DNA of 64,000 bases from PNON01 sp964387025. GTDB lineage: Bacteria > Chloroflexota > Anaerolineae > Anaerolineales > Anaerolineaceae. The stretch lies in NCBI GenBank assembly GCA_964387025.1, contig CAYLUZ010000001.1:186001-250000 (forward strand), in the 5' to 3' direction. A program made the position numbers and the translations under genes. The notes beneath the pieces are model-generated. The model had not been told where the DNA came from and did no database searches. It saw nothing but the letters and a program-made list of their open reading frames with translations. Positions 24,588 through 33,458 of the stretch are shown here, in pieces. Positions within the stretch are counted from its first letter, which is position 1. Every line of letters begins with the position of its first letter.

Positions 24588-25425
24588 CTATGAACTAAAA
24601 TACACCCGCAATAAGATGGCTTTGATCACAGGTGCATCCGGCGGGCTGGGCAAGGCTTTTGCCGTGGAATGCGCCAGCCGCGGCTGGGATGTTTTCCTCA
24701 CCGACCTATCCACCGGGGCGCTCGATGTGCTGGCAGCCGGGCTGCGCAACGGCTACCGGGTGAAAGTGATCACCCATCCATGCGACCTGGCCGATCCTGT
24801 CTCGCGGAGTGCCCTCTATGACCGCATCCAGAGTGAGCAGTTGGTATTTTCAACCCTGATCAACGTCGCGGGCATCGATCACGAAGGATTATTCTATGAA
24901 CAATCCAACCGGCAGATCCAGTCGATCATCCGGCTGAACGTGGAAGGCACCATCGCGATGACACATGCCGCGCTGCAGTTTCGCAATCCGCTCGAGACCT
25001 TCCGCATCATCAATGTGGCCAGCCTGGCAGCTTTTTACCCGATGCCGGTAAAGGCTACTTATGCCGCTTCCAAACGTTTCCTGCTGGATTTCTCGCTCGC
25101 CCTGCGCGAGGAGATCAAGGGGATTGGCGCAACGGTGACGGTGCTCTGCCCGGCCGGAATGCCCACCAATCCGGACTGCATCCGCGGGATCGAAGCCCAG
25201 GGCTGGATGGGACAGCTCACCACCATGGATGTAGGCCGGGTCGCGAATATGACCTTGAATGCCGCCCTGGCGGGGAAGGCTGTCGTCATCCCCGGGCTGA
25301 TGAATTGGATCATGCAGAAAGTGGGTGCTTTGATCCCTGTATCCCTGCTGACCAGGCTGATAGGACGCAGGTGGATGTCTGCCCGGAATAAGAATATTCA
25401 AGAGGGAGTGCTGGCTATCTATTGA
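24580..25425 (+). CDS. Short-chain dehydrogenase/reductase
   Basis: The cofactor motif ITGASGGLGKAF and the active-site YAASKRFLLDF are intact; the NNAG block is INVAG here. The start at ATG 24580 has GAGG nine bases upstream; ATGs at 24565 and 24571 are in frame. It overlaps the preceding SDR gene. C-terminal residues 240-265 are hydrophobic, as in membrane-associated SDRs such as the DltE/YqjQ group. Substrate unknown. Confidence 0.87.
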   Translation: MNDYELKYTRNKMALITGASGGLGKAFAVECASRGWDVFLTDLSTGALDVLAAGLRNGYRVKVITHPCDLADPVSRSALYDRIQSEQLVFSTLINVAGIDHEGLFYEQSNRQIQSIIRLNVEGTIAMTHAALQFRNPLETFRIINVASLAAFYPMPVKATYAASKRFLLDFSLALREEIKGIGATVTVLCPAGMPTNPDCIRGIEAQGWMGQLTTMDVGRVANMTLNAALAGKAVVIPGLMNWIMQKVGALIPVSLLTRLIGRRWMSARNKNIQEGVLAIY

Positions 25426-25656
25426 AAGGGGTAACACGCTTTCTCTGGTTTTCTCATCGATGAAGTTAAGCAAAGAGAAAGATCGTGTATGTTTTTGACA
25501 GCATATATATTCTTTCGCTTGCACTATAATAAATAAGGATTTTTGAATATCACACAGAGTGTTTGATAAGGATGAATTCTTGAGGATTTTTTTAAAAAGG
25601 GCTGACCTTAAAAAGGGATTCAAAGAGCCAGGTCTTGACGAGAAGAGGAAAATAGT

Positions 25657-25938
25657 TTGAGAGACCCTTTGATGTTTTTTGCTTCGATATTAAGTTTAAT
25701 AATATGGGTAAGATTTTCCATAGATATTTGGTTTTTCCCTGATAGATATATCGTTAGAAGGAAAAAATCTCAAGTTCTTTTAAAAAAGGTGTATTCATTT
25801 CTTCCAAACTGGTTTATTGATTTTATAAATTTCAATAACAATGAACCAATTAATTTATGGTTTGGCAGAATTGTTACATCTATTTTCTTCCTCTTTTGTT
25901 GCATCGGCCTTTTTTTCTCATTCTATAATCCTAAATAA
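25657..25938 (+). CDS. Hypothetical membrane protein (93 aa)
   Basis: Two hydrophobic segments flank a basic, aromatic loop (RRKKSQVLLKKVYSFLPNWF). The most upstream start is TTG 25657 with GAGG seven bases before it; ATG 25672 is the alternative. No family is recognised. It lies at the border of the repeat-rich region and is AT-rich. Confidence 0.45.
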   Translation: MRDPLMFFASILSLIIWVRFSIDIWFFPDRYIVRRKKSQVLLKKVYSFLPNWFIDFINFNNNEPINLWFGRIVTSIFFLFCCIGLFFSFYNPK

Positions 25939-26158
25939 TACAATTGTTTAATCGAGGGTTATCTAAGAATCTATCTTCCCGGTCTATATTCACATAGTTG
26001 TTGGTGATATCATCCCCGGAATGTAGGGGAGGTGGGAGCGCTCCGCAATTGGCGATTGACCCGGTATAGTGGTTTTGTCTGTTCGCGTTGGTGTTTGCGA
26101 AGCATCCCCGAAGTGAAACGGAGGGGACCACACCGCGCGCGTGGATTTGACCGCAGGT
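25939..26158. repeat. Repeat mosaic, non-coding
   Basis: No gene is supported. The stretch contains pieces found again downstream: a GGTGTTTGCG block (here in the 26085-26100 area, again near 28408 and 29282) and a GATATCATCCC block (near 26005 and 29292). These are fragments of dispersed repeat elements. Confidence 0.55.
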
Positions 26159-26280
26159 CTCCGCGGATGTTTGCACTATAATTAACCTACGGAACGCTAG
26201 TCCCTCATCCCAACCTTCTACCTGACGGCACGATGTCCCCAGCGGGAGAAGGTGCCCGGTGTGGAAAGTTAGGGTGGGGT
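26159..26280 (+). repeat. Composite palindromic repeat with embedded TATAAT (copy 1)
   Basis: Order of parts: CTCCGCGGATGTT, a TATAAT box (26177-26182) followed by TAA, then the CCCTCATCCCAACCTTCT block, a partner GGGAGAAGGTGCC block and a GGGTGGGG tail. The same order is found in reverse at 34601-34697, 32913-33013 and 36043-36134. This copy points toward the lipoprotein gene at 26350, so it may supply its promoter. Confidence 0.7.
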
Positions 26281-26349
26281 CGTTGATGCCGGTATGGAAC
26301 AGTGGGATAGCCAGGGGGCAGTAACACCGGTGCGAACATAGGACAATTT

Positions 26350-27372
26350 ATGAACAAAGTTTTATATATAACGATAATATTTATTTTGTTGAACATCCTA
26401 AATGGATGCACTTACAAAGCATCTTTGGTTACACCTGAAGATCCAACTACTTTCCTTGCCTCTCCAGCCAAAACCGAAACGATTGAGCCAAGAAATACAG
26501 TTCCACCACCATTACCCACACGGGAACCAACAAAAACCTTTCTACCCCTTTGGCTAACTCACTTCCCTACGCGTACTCCACCACCAGCACCTCCCGGGCT
26601 GCCCCCAACATGGACTCCATTACCAAAATACCCCCCAGAACAAGCACGCAAGATAGTTATGGATCTTTACGAAAACTATAATTGTCGGCTTCCATGTTGG
26701 TGGGGGATAACACCTGGGCATACTAACTGGAATGAAGCTTGGCAATTTCTCGGCCGGTTTGCTACAAACACCTCTCCTCGGGAGATCTTATTAATAGAAT
26801 CTACATACCTCCCTGGTTATATGTACTTCCCCGTATATCTTGATGTTCCTGGGACCAATATAGAAAACGTAAATCAATCATTAAATGCTATAAACTTTGT
26901 GATCAATATCAAAACATTTCTTGTCGATTACATTTCTGTCAATACCGGGACATTAGAAAACTATACTATACCGAAAATGCTTACAGATTATGGGCTCCCC
27001 AGCCAAATCTATGTTACCACGGGTAAGTCCCAGGTTACAGATTATTATGGTGTTGGTATCAAATTGTTTTATCCACAATTTGGGTTTATGTCAGAGCACT
27101 ATTCGACAGTTGGTGATGAGGAAATGGAAAAGGAAATATTTAAAGCATGTTTCCAGAAAGATTCCAGTCTTTCTCTATGGCCTCAAAACCAACAGATAGA
27201 TTTACCTAAATTATCTGAACTAAATATCAGTTCTATTTATCCGAGCGTAATAAGAAGTTTCAAAAAAATAGACCAGGTTTCAAATTATGACGTGGAGAGT
27301 TTTTACCAAGAATTTGAAGGAGTTAATTCACAACCCTGTATACAATTCGAATCGAAAGAATTCTATGAGTAA
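26350..27372 (+). CDS. Hypothetical proline-rich lipoprotein
   Basis: A signal peptide ends with a lipobox at Cys20 (ILNGC). A Thr/Pro-rich linker follows to about residue 90, then a domain with conserved-looking CRLPCWWGITPGHT that has no named family but is a pattern I associate with Chloroflexota lipoproteins. The gene is AT-rich. The promoter-bearing repeat lies about 170 bases upstream. Function unknown. Confidence 0.65.
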   Translation: MNKVLYITIIFILLNILNGCTYKASLVTPEDPTTFLASPAKTETIEPRNTVPPPLPTREPTKTFLPLWLTHFPTRTPPPAPPGLPPTWTPLPKYPPEQARKIVMDLYENYNCRLPCWWGITPGHTNWNEAWQFLGRFATNTSPREILLIESTYLPGYMYFPVYLDVPGTNIENVNQSLNAINFVINIKTFLVDYISVNTGTLENYTIPKMLTDYGLPSQIYVTTGKSQVTDYYGVGIKLFYPQFGFMSEHYSTVGDEEMEKEIFKACFQKDSSLSLWPQNQQIDLPKLSELNISSIYPSVIRSFKKIDQVSNYDVESFYQEFEGVNSQPCIQFESKEFYE

Positions 27373-27451
27373 TGGTAAAACCGATTTCCACCAAGTAAAA
27401 GGAGAGCCATTTGTTCATTTTCGCGAGAACAATTAATATAGGTAGGCCTTA

Positions 27452-28393
27452 ATGAAGAAAGCAATTACCCTATTTATTGCGATTACAATAATGATCTCCG
27501 GTTGCCAAGAGAGCAAACAAGTTGTTTCATTACCAGAAGCTGATATCATATATCAAACCATAATCGACCGCAAAGACGTACTCGGCTTTTTCTCCCTTGA
27601 AAAAAACACATCCTCGATTGTGGATATCCAGATGCCATTGCAATATCCATCTAATCTGAACCCCGATCTACTTATCGGTAATAATAAACGAGGAAACCTT
27701 GGTATCGTAAAAGATAATACAGGAAAATTGGCAATATTATCCAAACAAACACTAAATGATATTTGTATAAACAATAATATTGGAGGATCAGGAATCCAGC
27801 CATTTAATGGCACGGATATTATCGTAAACAGTTATGACGGGATACTTCAAATCGATGGCAATGACTGTACAATCAAAGCCACTTTGCTGACACAAGCCAA
27901 TCTTGACTTCATCTCAGATAGATCAAGTATTAATTCATTCACTCTCTCAAAAAATGGTGAATATATTATTGTTTCGCTTTGGAATGTAAATTTAGAATCT
28001 TTTGAATTATTTCAAGTGAATTTACCCGGCAAGACCTATACTGATTACGGCATAGAAGGGATTAACCCAGCAATTTCTCCTGATCAGCAAAGAATTGCCT
28101 ATGTTCAATCTAATGGAATCCATGTTATGGAGATAAGCGGTGAAAATAATAAAACGGTCGTCCCATACTGGTTTTCCGATGATGATAACAAGCTTGACCT
28201 TGGTTTACGTTTATCCACCAAACCCATTTGGTCTTCGGATGGTACGAGAATCATTTATCATAAATGCAGAATACCACCTGCAAATCAGTGTACTTCGATA
28301 GAGGAATATAGCATTTACATCTTTGATTTTAATAAGGATACCGAAGAAAAGGTTGTTGATGGCGGAGTAAATCCATCCTGGTATTCACAATAA
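27452..28393 (+). CDS. Hypothetical TolB-like beta-propeller lipoprotein
   Basis: Signal peptide with lipobox at Cys18 (ISGC). The mature 290 residues contain propeller-type blades: ISPDQQRIAYVQSNG, PIWSSDGTRIIYHK and a final GVNPSWYSQ, as in WD40/TolB-like proteins. It follows the preceding lipoprotein gene by 80 bases and shares its AT-rich composition. It probably binds a ligand or partner outside the membrane; no enzyme motif is seen. Confidence 0.7.
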   Translation: MKKAITLFIAITIMISGCQESKQVVSLPEADIIYQTIIDRKDVLGFFSLEKNTSSIVDIQMPLQYPSNLNPDLLIGNNKRGNLGIVKDNTGKLAILSKQTLNDICINNNIGGSGIQPFNGTDIIVNSYDGILQIDGNDCTIKATLLTQANLDFISDRSSINSFTLSKNGEYIIVSLWNVNLESFELFQVNLPGKTYTDYGIEGINPAISPDQQRIAYVQSNGIHVMEISGENNKTVVPYWFSDDDNKLDLGLRLSTKPIWSSDGTRIIYHKCRIPPANQCTSIEEYSIYIFDFNKDTEEKVVDGGVNPSWYSQ

Positions 28394-28426
28394 ATCTCAT
28401 CGGCCGCGCCGGTGTTTGCGGAGCAC

Positions 28427-28520
28427 CCCTCATCCCAGCCTTCTCCCAAGGGAGAAGGAGCAAACCCTCGCCTTTAGGACGTCGTGCCCGAAGGGTAGAG
28501 GGGAGGGTGAGGTGATTTTG
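28427..28520 (+). repeat. Dispersed palindromic repeat (copy with CCCTCATCCC core)
   Basis: CCCTCATCCC, a CCTTCTCCC/GGGAGAAGG palindrome, GACGTCGTGCCCGAAGGG and GGGAGGGTGAGG in that order. The copy at 28608-28700 is nearly identical. No promoter block is attached. Confidence 0.8.
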
Positions 28521-28607
28521 TATCTGGTTCGTGCTGGTATTTGAGGAGTTCTGTTTGCGCCGGTGTCCGCACAGTGAGCGTGGTATTGACCGCAAGATCT
28601 GAAATAT

Positions 28608-28700
28608 CCCTCATCCCAACCTTCTCCCGAGGGAGAAGGAGTAGTCCCTCTCCTTTAGGACGTCGTGCCCGAAGGGTAGAGGGTAGGGTGAGGTGGTTTT
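28608..28700 (+). repeat. Dispersed palindromic repeat (second near-identical copy)
   Basis: Same element as 28427-28520, with a few base differences. It ends just before the 3' end of the DUF559 gene. Together with the first copy and linking sequence it fills the 311-base gap between genes; nothing else is seen there. Confidence 0.8.
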
Positions 28701-28704
28701 TGCT

Positions 28705-29085
28705 TTAGGGCTTCAGTGCCAATTGGATCGCCACGATCACCTCATTGAAGGAATTCTTCACATCGTTATTCCAGAACCTGATCACCCGGAAGCCGTTCTC
28801 CTCTAGAAATTGAGTTCTAGCAGTGTCATATTCCTCTTGTTCAAGGTGCTGCCCCCCGTCCAATTCTATGATCAAGTTGGCTTCTTCACTCAAAAAGTCA
28901 ACAATAAATATGTCAATTGGAACCTGGCGTTTGAATTTATACCCATCCAATCCCCGGTTACGCAAAACAGCCCATAATTTCCGCTCCTCTGGAGTCTGAT
29001 GTTTGCGTAACTCTCGAGCCCGCTGAAGCATGATTGCAGATGGATATAAAATTGCTCGCCTGCTTTTCGGAACATCCATATTCAT
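28705..29085 (-). CDS. DUF559 (Vsr-like) endonuclease-fold protein
   Basis: The 126-residue protein has the DUF559 pattern: TPEERKLWAVLRNRGLDGYK, FKRQVPIDIFIVDF, then ANLIIELDGGQHLEQEEYD (Asp and Gln-His of the PD-(D/E)XK fold) and GFRVIRFWNNDV. Members are related to the Vsr mismatch endonuclease and restriction-type nucleases; most are untested. The gene stands alone among palindromic repeats, a common location for this family. TATAAT is eight bases from the ATG with no ribosome site, so the transcript may be leaderless. Confidence 0.88.
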   Translation of the reverse strand: MNMDVPKSRRAILYPSAIMLQRARELRKHQTPEERKLWAVLRNRGLDGYKFKRQVPIDIFIVDFLSEEANLIIELDGGQHLEQEEYDTARTQFLEENGFRVIRFWNNDVKNSFNEVIVAIQLALKP

Positions 29086-29093
29086 ATTTTAGC

Positions 29094-29099
29094 ATTATA
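29094..29099 (-). promoter_or_regulatory. TATAAT -10 box, likely leaderless DUF559 promoter
   Basis: On the minus strand TATAAT ends eight bases before ATG 29085. A second in-frame ATG follows two codons later. Confidence 0.4.
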
Positions 29100-29111
29100 G
29101 AATAATGCCAC

Positions 29112-29275
29112 ATCCTCATCCCAACCTTCTCCCGAGGGAGAAGGAGAAAGCCAACCCCAGAAGGGTCGCACAGCAAACTAACAAGGTCTCAAATATCCCT
29201 CACCCCAGCCTTCCTTTTAGGGAGAATGAGCAACCCCTCTCCTACAGGAGAGGGGAGGGTGAGGTGGTTTTCTTG
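29112..29275 (+). repeat. Two further copies of the CCCTCATCCC palindromic repeat
   Basis: A short copy (29112-29149, palindromic CCTTCTCCCGAGGGAGAAGG core) and a longer, diverged copy (29199-29275, ending GGGAGGGTGAGG). They fill the gap between the DUF559 gene and the propeller lipoprotein. Confidence 0.75.
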
Positions 29276-29314
29276 TTCACGCCGGTGTTTGCGATATCAT
29301 CCCTGAAACAAAGA

Positions 29315-30853
29315 TCACGGACCGTATTTGATATCCAATGCCTCGCTGAATCCCATCCAGGCAGTGTCGATGACATTCCCGGTCAGGGAGCCCACCTTTG
29401 CGGCGTCGGAATAATAACTGTTGAAGGTAGTCCGGTAGAGGTCCTGCCCGACGAAAAACAGTAGGTCGTTATCTATGTTCCAGTTTGGGTTGGATGCCGG
29501 CCCGCTCAATACCTGCGAATCGGTCAACCCCGGTCCACTGATCCATGCGCCTTCATTCTCGCCGCCCTTGTTCGTCCAACCCCAGATCAACCCGAAAGAG
29601 CTCACATCCAGGCTACCGCCGGATGAATTGAACGGCGGGTCTGTCCTTTGGGAACCATCCGCCATGAAAGTGGAGATGACTCCACCCTCTGAATAGACGA
29701 TGAAAATCCTGCCATCTTCCTGCCAGCGGATGGCAGACGGATAACCGTAGATATAAACCTTCTCTCCGCTGAGCTTTTGCGGTGTTGTGGCAGCCGGGGG
29801 AAGCAGGTAAAGCCCATCCTCTGAGCCATACAGGACCGCACCGGAATCCGCTTCAATCCCGGTGGCAACAGCCGCACCCGACACCGCACCTTTTACCAGG
29901 ACGGTCTGTTTTTGTGTGCGAATATTGAACAAACGCAGTTGGTTGGTCCCGTATGCAGGGCTCCAACTTGTGAGTACAGCCGTTTCATTATCCCGCCATC
30001 CGACTAGCTGTTCGCCGCTGCTTGTAGGTGTTGCCAGCTTTTTAGCACCTGAACCATCAGCAGCAGCCAGCCAGATCCCGGACATGGCATACCCAGCGCC
30101 TGTACCGAAGCCTTCCGCCTCAAAATAAAGGACAGACTTACCGTCGGGCGACCAGGACGGGAAGTAATCCTGCCCGGCATCATCAGAAACCTTTTGAATA
30201 TCCTGGCTTTCCAGATCGTAGACATAGATATCCGCATCGGGTTTATCCAGCGCGGCGGTGAAAGCTAGCCTGGTGCCATCCGGTGACCAGGAGTAAGACG
30301 ACTGTTCGGCAACAGCCCGCATCGCCTCAAGGCTGGAATCACCAGGGGCAGAATCCGTTCCCGGTTCGGTATCCACGGTGGTTAGATCGATGTTTTTTAC
30401 GACTTCCCCGCCGGGCAGAGAGATCACTTGCAGGGCGAGCTCATGGTAATAATCCTGCGCTGAAGTCAGCACGGCGATTTTTTGCGCTGGTGATGAGATG
30501 GCCCGCTGCAGGTCAATTTCCAGATAGGACTTTTCTGCCAGCTTGACAAGGTTGGAGCCATCCATATTGGCTGCCCACAGACCATCATCGGTGGAAATGA
30601 TCAACCAGGGAACATCCGGCTGCAAACCCTCGACACTGGATGCAATGGTAGTCGGAACCACCGCTACATCAGTCGGTGTATCGGTATCTGTTGGTGATAT
30701 GTCCGGTTGACTAGTCACGGTTTCGGGTATGGAAACCTCAGGAGAAGGAGTGATTGTCATAAGCAGTGAGGTTGGGCTGCACATGCAGGCCATGGCAAGA
30801 ATGGCCAGAGTTACACTCAAAATCACCTTTTTCTGACGTGTATTATTATCCAT
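29315..30853 (-). CDS. TolB-like beta-propeller lipoprotein
   Basis: Signal peptide with Cys23 or Cys25 as the lipidation site, then a Thr/Ser/Pro linker to about residue 65 and a 440-residue propeller with repeated blades: SWSPDGTRLAFTAALDK, FPSWSPDGKSVLYFEA and further VVG/WRDNETAVLTSW blocks. The start has GGAGG seven bases before the ATG. WD40/TolB-like lipoproteins often act in envelope binding; a specific role cannot be assigned. Its GC content is near that of the core genes, unlike the neighbouring lipoproteins. Confidence 0.78.
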   Translation of the reverse strand: MDNNTRQKKVILSVTLAILAMACMCSPTSLLMTITPSPEVSIPETVTSQPDISPTDTDTPTDVAVVPTTIASSVEGLQPDVPWLIISTDDGLWAANMDGSNLVKLAEKSYLEIDLQRAISSPAQKIAVLTSAQDYYHELALQVISLPGGEVVKNIDLTTVDTEPGTDSAPGDSSLEAMRAVAEQSSYSWSPDGTRLAFTAALDKPDADIYVYDLESQDIQKVSDDAGQDYFPSWSPDGKSVLYFEAEGFGTGAGYAMSGIWLAAADGSGAKKLATPTSSGEQLVGWRDNETAVLTSWSPAYGTNQLRLFNIRTQKQTVLVKGAVSGAAVATGIEADSGAVLYGSEDGLYLLPPAATTPQKLSGEKVYIYGYPSAIRWQEDGRIFIVYSEGGVISTFMADGSQRTDPPFNSSGGSLDVSSFGLIWGWTNKGGENEGAWISGPGLTDSQVLSGPASNPNWNIDNDLLFFVGQDLYRTTFNSYYSDAAKVGSLTGNVIDTAWMGFSEALDIKYGP

Positions 30854-31131
30854 GTCGCCCTCCTATTCAGGAAACCATCCAGATTTCATTATAGCATTTA
30901 CCTGTAGGGTGAAGCAGAAGCAAAAGTATCTACACCTGCTAACACCGAGAGAACAAAGGCGGGTTTGAGCGCTTATTGCAGGAGGTCCAAACCGGAGATA
31001 GGCAGATTTGAGAGTAAATCATGATCATCCTGGTGGGGCTTGTTGTATAATGGATGTGCTGGCAATAGCCTGATGTTTAACTGCTAACCTGTGTTGTTTT
31101 TCACCTGTGTGATTCCTAATCAGGAGGGAAA

Positions 31132-32862
31132 ATGACGATCAAGACCAACCCCCTTTCTCCGTTATTACTGTTAGCTCCCCTGAGCCTTTTGCTGGCCCTC
31201 TTGGCTTGCAGATTCCTCCCCTCCCAAGCCACCGGCCTTCAAATGCATAAAAGTGCCTCTGATGGCAGCATCCACGGCAGCTATCGCTATTCCAGTGAAT
31301 TGGGTGGAGAAACAGTCCGTTTCTCCGTTAGCCCCGATGGAATAGCTGACTTTCGTATGGAAGGTGCCCCCGAAGAACAGACACTCACTATTGATCTCTA
31401 CTCGAAAGAGAACCCCGGCATGAGCTGGCAGGGTACAGATCTGGATGGGATGGGCGCGCTGAGCGGCGAGGAACAGGTACTTCTTGACAAGTTGAATAAT
31501 AGCGAACTTGCCCACGGAATATCGATGATCCCCCTGGATGCTGCCTGCCAGGGTGACGAAAGCCCCGACCCTGCACAGATGGCTGCACTGTTGTATCCCC
31601 TGCAGATGCGTTTCAAGTATCAGATCTCTGATCGTGCTGCCGTGGCTGCTGAATTGCTCGCCCTTTCGAAGTGCAACTTTGGCAGTGACGATAAAACCGA
31701 TGTCCAACACCCCTCTGTCATCATGATGACCCCCTCCAATCCTGTCCCGGTCGTGTTTGGTTATTTTCCCTTTGATGAGGTAGGTGCGGTCGAAACACTA
31801 ACTGCGCAGAAGGGTTCCAGGCTTGCTTGCCTGAAACCGGAAACTTGGCCGCCATTTACAACCTCTGACGCCAGTTTTACGTCACCCGGCTTACATCCCG
31901 CTGGTTCAGATCCCATCGAAGACGAATGGGGTCCGTGCAATGCAAAGTGTCGCGGTGCCTGCGGGCCAGACTGCACCCATGATAACTGTAAATTCAGGAT
32001 CGATGAGCGCTGTGAAAAGAACCAGGATGGTGACAATTCCGGCTTCTTTTCGCTCGTCTATGTTTATGATTGCGGTCTCCACCCCGCTTGTGTGGAACAC
32101 GATGCCTGCTATGATGAATGCAACAGGCGGCACGGCTGCGGCAGCTGGGCGGCTGCGTTCTGTATGCACGGCATGACCCTGGTCTCTTCACCCCTCGAAT
32201 ACTTTACCGACTCCTACCTGTCCTGCGATTCAGCCACCCTTCTCACGGAAAACCCTGCTGATGTCAAAGATTGGATGCGGGGGTATGGTCCCAAAACCTC
32301 CAGCCAGATATATGAATATCATGATAAAAAATTTAGCTATGAGTATGACCCGGTCACCTGTCCTCGCAAGGAAGATGTCGATCAACCCGGGACTGGCACG
32401 GAAGAAACTGCGCCGACACAAGAGGGGGATGCCGAACTGACGACCTATCAAGGCACAGGGGAATGGTTTTCAGATCGAAGGGAAGGCAAGATAGAGAGCA
32501 TCACAAGCGAGATCATCCTTTCGATCGCTGATGATGGCACAGTCACAGGCACCTTGAAAATGCACGATGTGGAGATCACTTACCATAACACTGAACATGA
32601 TTGTTCCGGGCACTGGGAGCACTGGATCGACGGCACCATCAGCGGTCGGCTGGAAGGCGGCAGCGGAGTCATCACATTGACCGAAAACCTGCTCGCCAAG
32701 AATTTCACCAACTGCCCCGATTTCACCCCTGGCTATGAAGGGAGCTTTCCTCAACTGGCTGATATTAAACTCAATGGCGATACCCTCACCGGCATCACCC
32801 GGCCTGATCCGGAGGACCCGGACGAGGTCTGGGGGTTCACCTTCAGTGCCGAAAAGCAGTAA
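31132..32862 (+). CDS. Lipoprotein with phospholipase-A2-like cysteine-rich domain
   Basis: Signal peptide with lipobox at Cys26; AGGAGGG before the ATG. The middle (about residues 265-345) is Cys-rich and holds CVEHDACYDEC (H323-D324), which matches the CxxHDxCY catalytic/calcium motif of phospholipase A2. A Cys-spaced helix GCGSWAAAFC follows, like the second PLA2 helix, though its Asp is not conserved. An N-terminal 240-residue domain and a C-terminal beta domain (about 430-576) are unassigned. If active it would cut phospholipid acyl chains outside the cell; activity is untested and the missing Asp argues for caution. Confidence 0.65.
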   Translation: MTIKTNPLSPLLLLAPLSLLLALLACRFLPSQATGLQMHKSASDGSIHGSYRYSSELGGETVRFSVSPDGIADFRMEGAPEEQTLTIDLYSKENPGMSWQGTDLDGMGALSGEEQVLLDKLNNSELAHGISMIPLDAACQGDESPDPAQMAALLYPLQMRFKYQISDRAAVAAELLALSKCNFGSDDKTDVQHPSVIMMTPSNPVPVVFGYFPFDEVGAVETLTAQKGSRLACLKPETWPPFTTSDASFTSPGLHPAGSDPIEDEWGPCNAKCRGACGPDCTHDNCKFRIDERCEKNQDGDNSGFFSLVYVYDCGLHPACVEHDACYDECNRRHGCGSWAAAFCMHGMTLVSSPLEYFTDSYLSCDSATLLTENPADVKDWMRGYGPKTSSQIYEYHDKKFSYEYDPVTCPRKEDVDQPGTGTEETAPTQEGDAELTTYQGTGEWFSDRREGKIESITSEIILSIADDGTVTGTLKMHDVEITYHNTEHDCSGHWEHWIDGTISGRLEGGSGVITLTENLLAKNFTNCPDFTPGYEGSFPQLADIKLNGDTLTGITRPDPEDPDEVWGFTFSAEKQ

Positions 32863-32912
32863 ACTTTCTGCGCCTTCTTCTCTCCGTCATCCTCGCCTCC
32901 CCGTCATTTATT

Positions 32913-33013
32913 ATTCACCTCGCCCTGACCTCTTCCACCCATCGAGCCCCTTCTCCCTTGGGAGAAGGCTGGGATGAGGGCTGAATTAATTATAGTTCAA
33001 TCATCCACGGAGG
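32913..33013 (-). repeat. Composite palindromic repeat with TATAAT (copy 2)
   Basis: Reverse orientation. Same order as 26159-26280: a CCGTGGATGATT block, TATAATTAA, CCCTCATCCCAGCCTTCTCCC with its partner, then a GGGCGAGGTG tail. No gene start lies directly downstream of it on the minus strand. Confidence 0.7.
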
Positions 33014-33071
33014 ATGGGGGGACAAAGCCCTATGAACAACGGCTGCTTGGGTTGGAGGGCTGGAACCCACC

Positions 33072-33392
33072 CTACTTACTTTTTTGATGCTTGATTTTTA
33101 ATTTCATCAAGAAATTCTTGTATCCAAAATAAGCAGCGGGATAACAAAGCAAATTAATGATTACTAAACCAATAATTGAATACAAAATTGCTGATGGCTT
33201 TAAAGTAGAATAAATAATTTGTAGTATCGGTAATGGAAGACAAAATAATAATCCTAAGCCAAAACAAAACAAGGAAGCGAACAATTTTGGTTTGTATTTT
33301 TCTTTAATAATCGTATAGGTACCGAAAAATACTATTCCAATGTTCCAAAAAGCAAAGTAAAGAAAGATAATTAGTAAGGAATAAGTCCTCAT
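33072..33392 (-). CDS. Hypothetical membrane protein (106 aa)
   Basis: Three hydrophobic segments: an N-terminal helix (SLLIIFLYFAFWNIGIVFF), a middle one (FCFGLGLLFCLPLPILQII) and a third (ILYSIIGLVIINLLCYPAAY), with a lysine-rich C-terminus. No family recognised. Very AT-rich, like the neighbouring lipoprotein and propeller genes. It ends 66 bases downstream of the start of the next minus-strand unit. Confidence 0.5.
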   Translation of the reverse strand: MRTYSLLIIFLYFAFWNIGIVFFGTYTIIKEKYKPKLFASLFCFGLGLLFCLPLPILQIIYSTLKPSAILYSIIGLVIINLLCYPAAYFGYKNFLMKLKIKHQKSK

Positions 33393-33458
33393 CTATATTG
33401 CTCCGAAGAATAATTTATTGATCACTAACTTGCTCAATCTCATTTGCTCCACCCAAAA

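Noticed and set aside
25495..25530. TTGACA and TATAAT as a promoter pair before the 25657 gene
   Set aside because: The spacing is 24 bases, too long for a normal sigma-70-type promoter.
24889..25623. Minus-strand open frame of 244 codons across the second SDR gene
   Set aside because: The plus strand encodes a clear SDR with catalytic motifs; the antisense frame has no recognisable domain.
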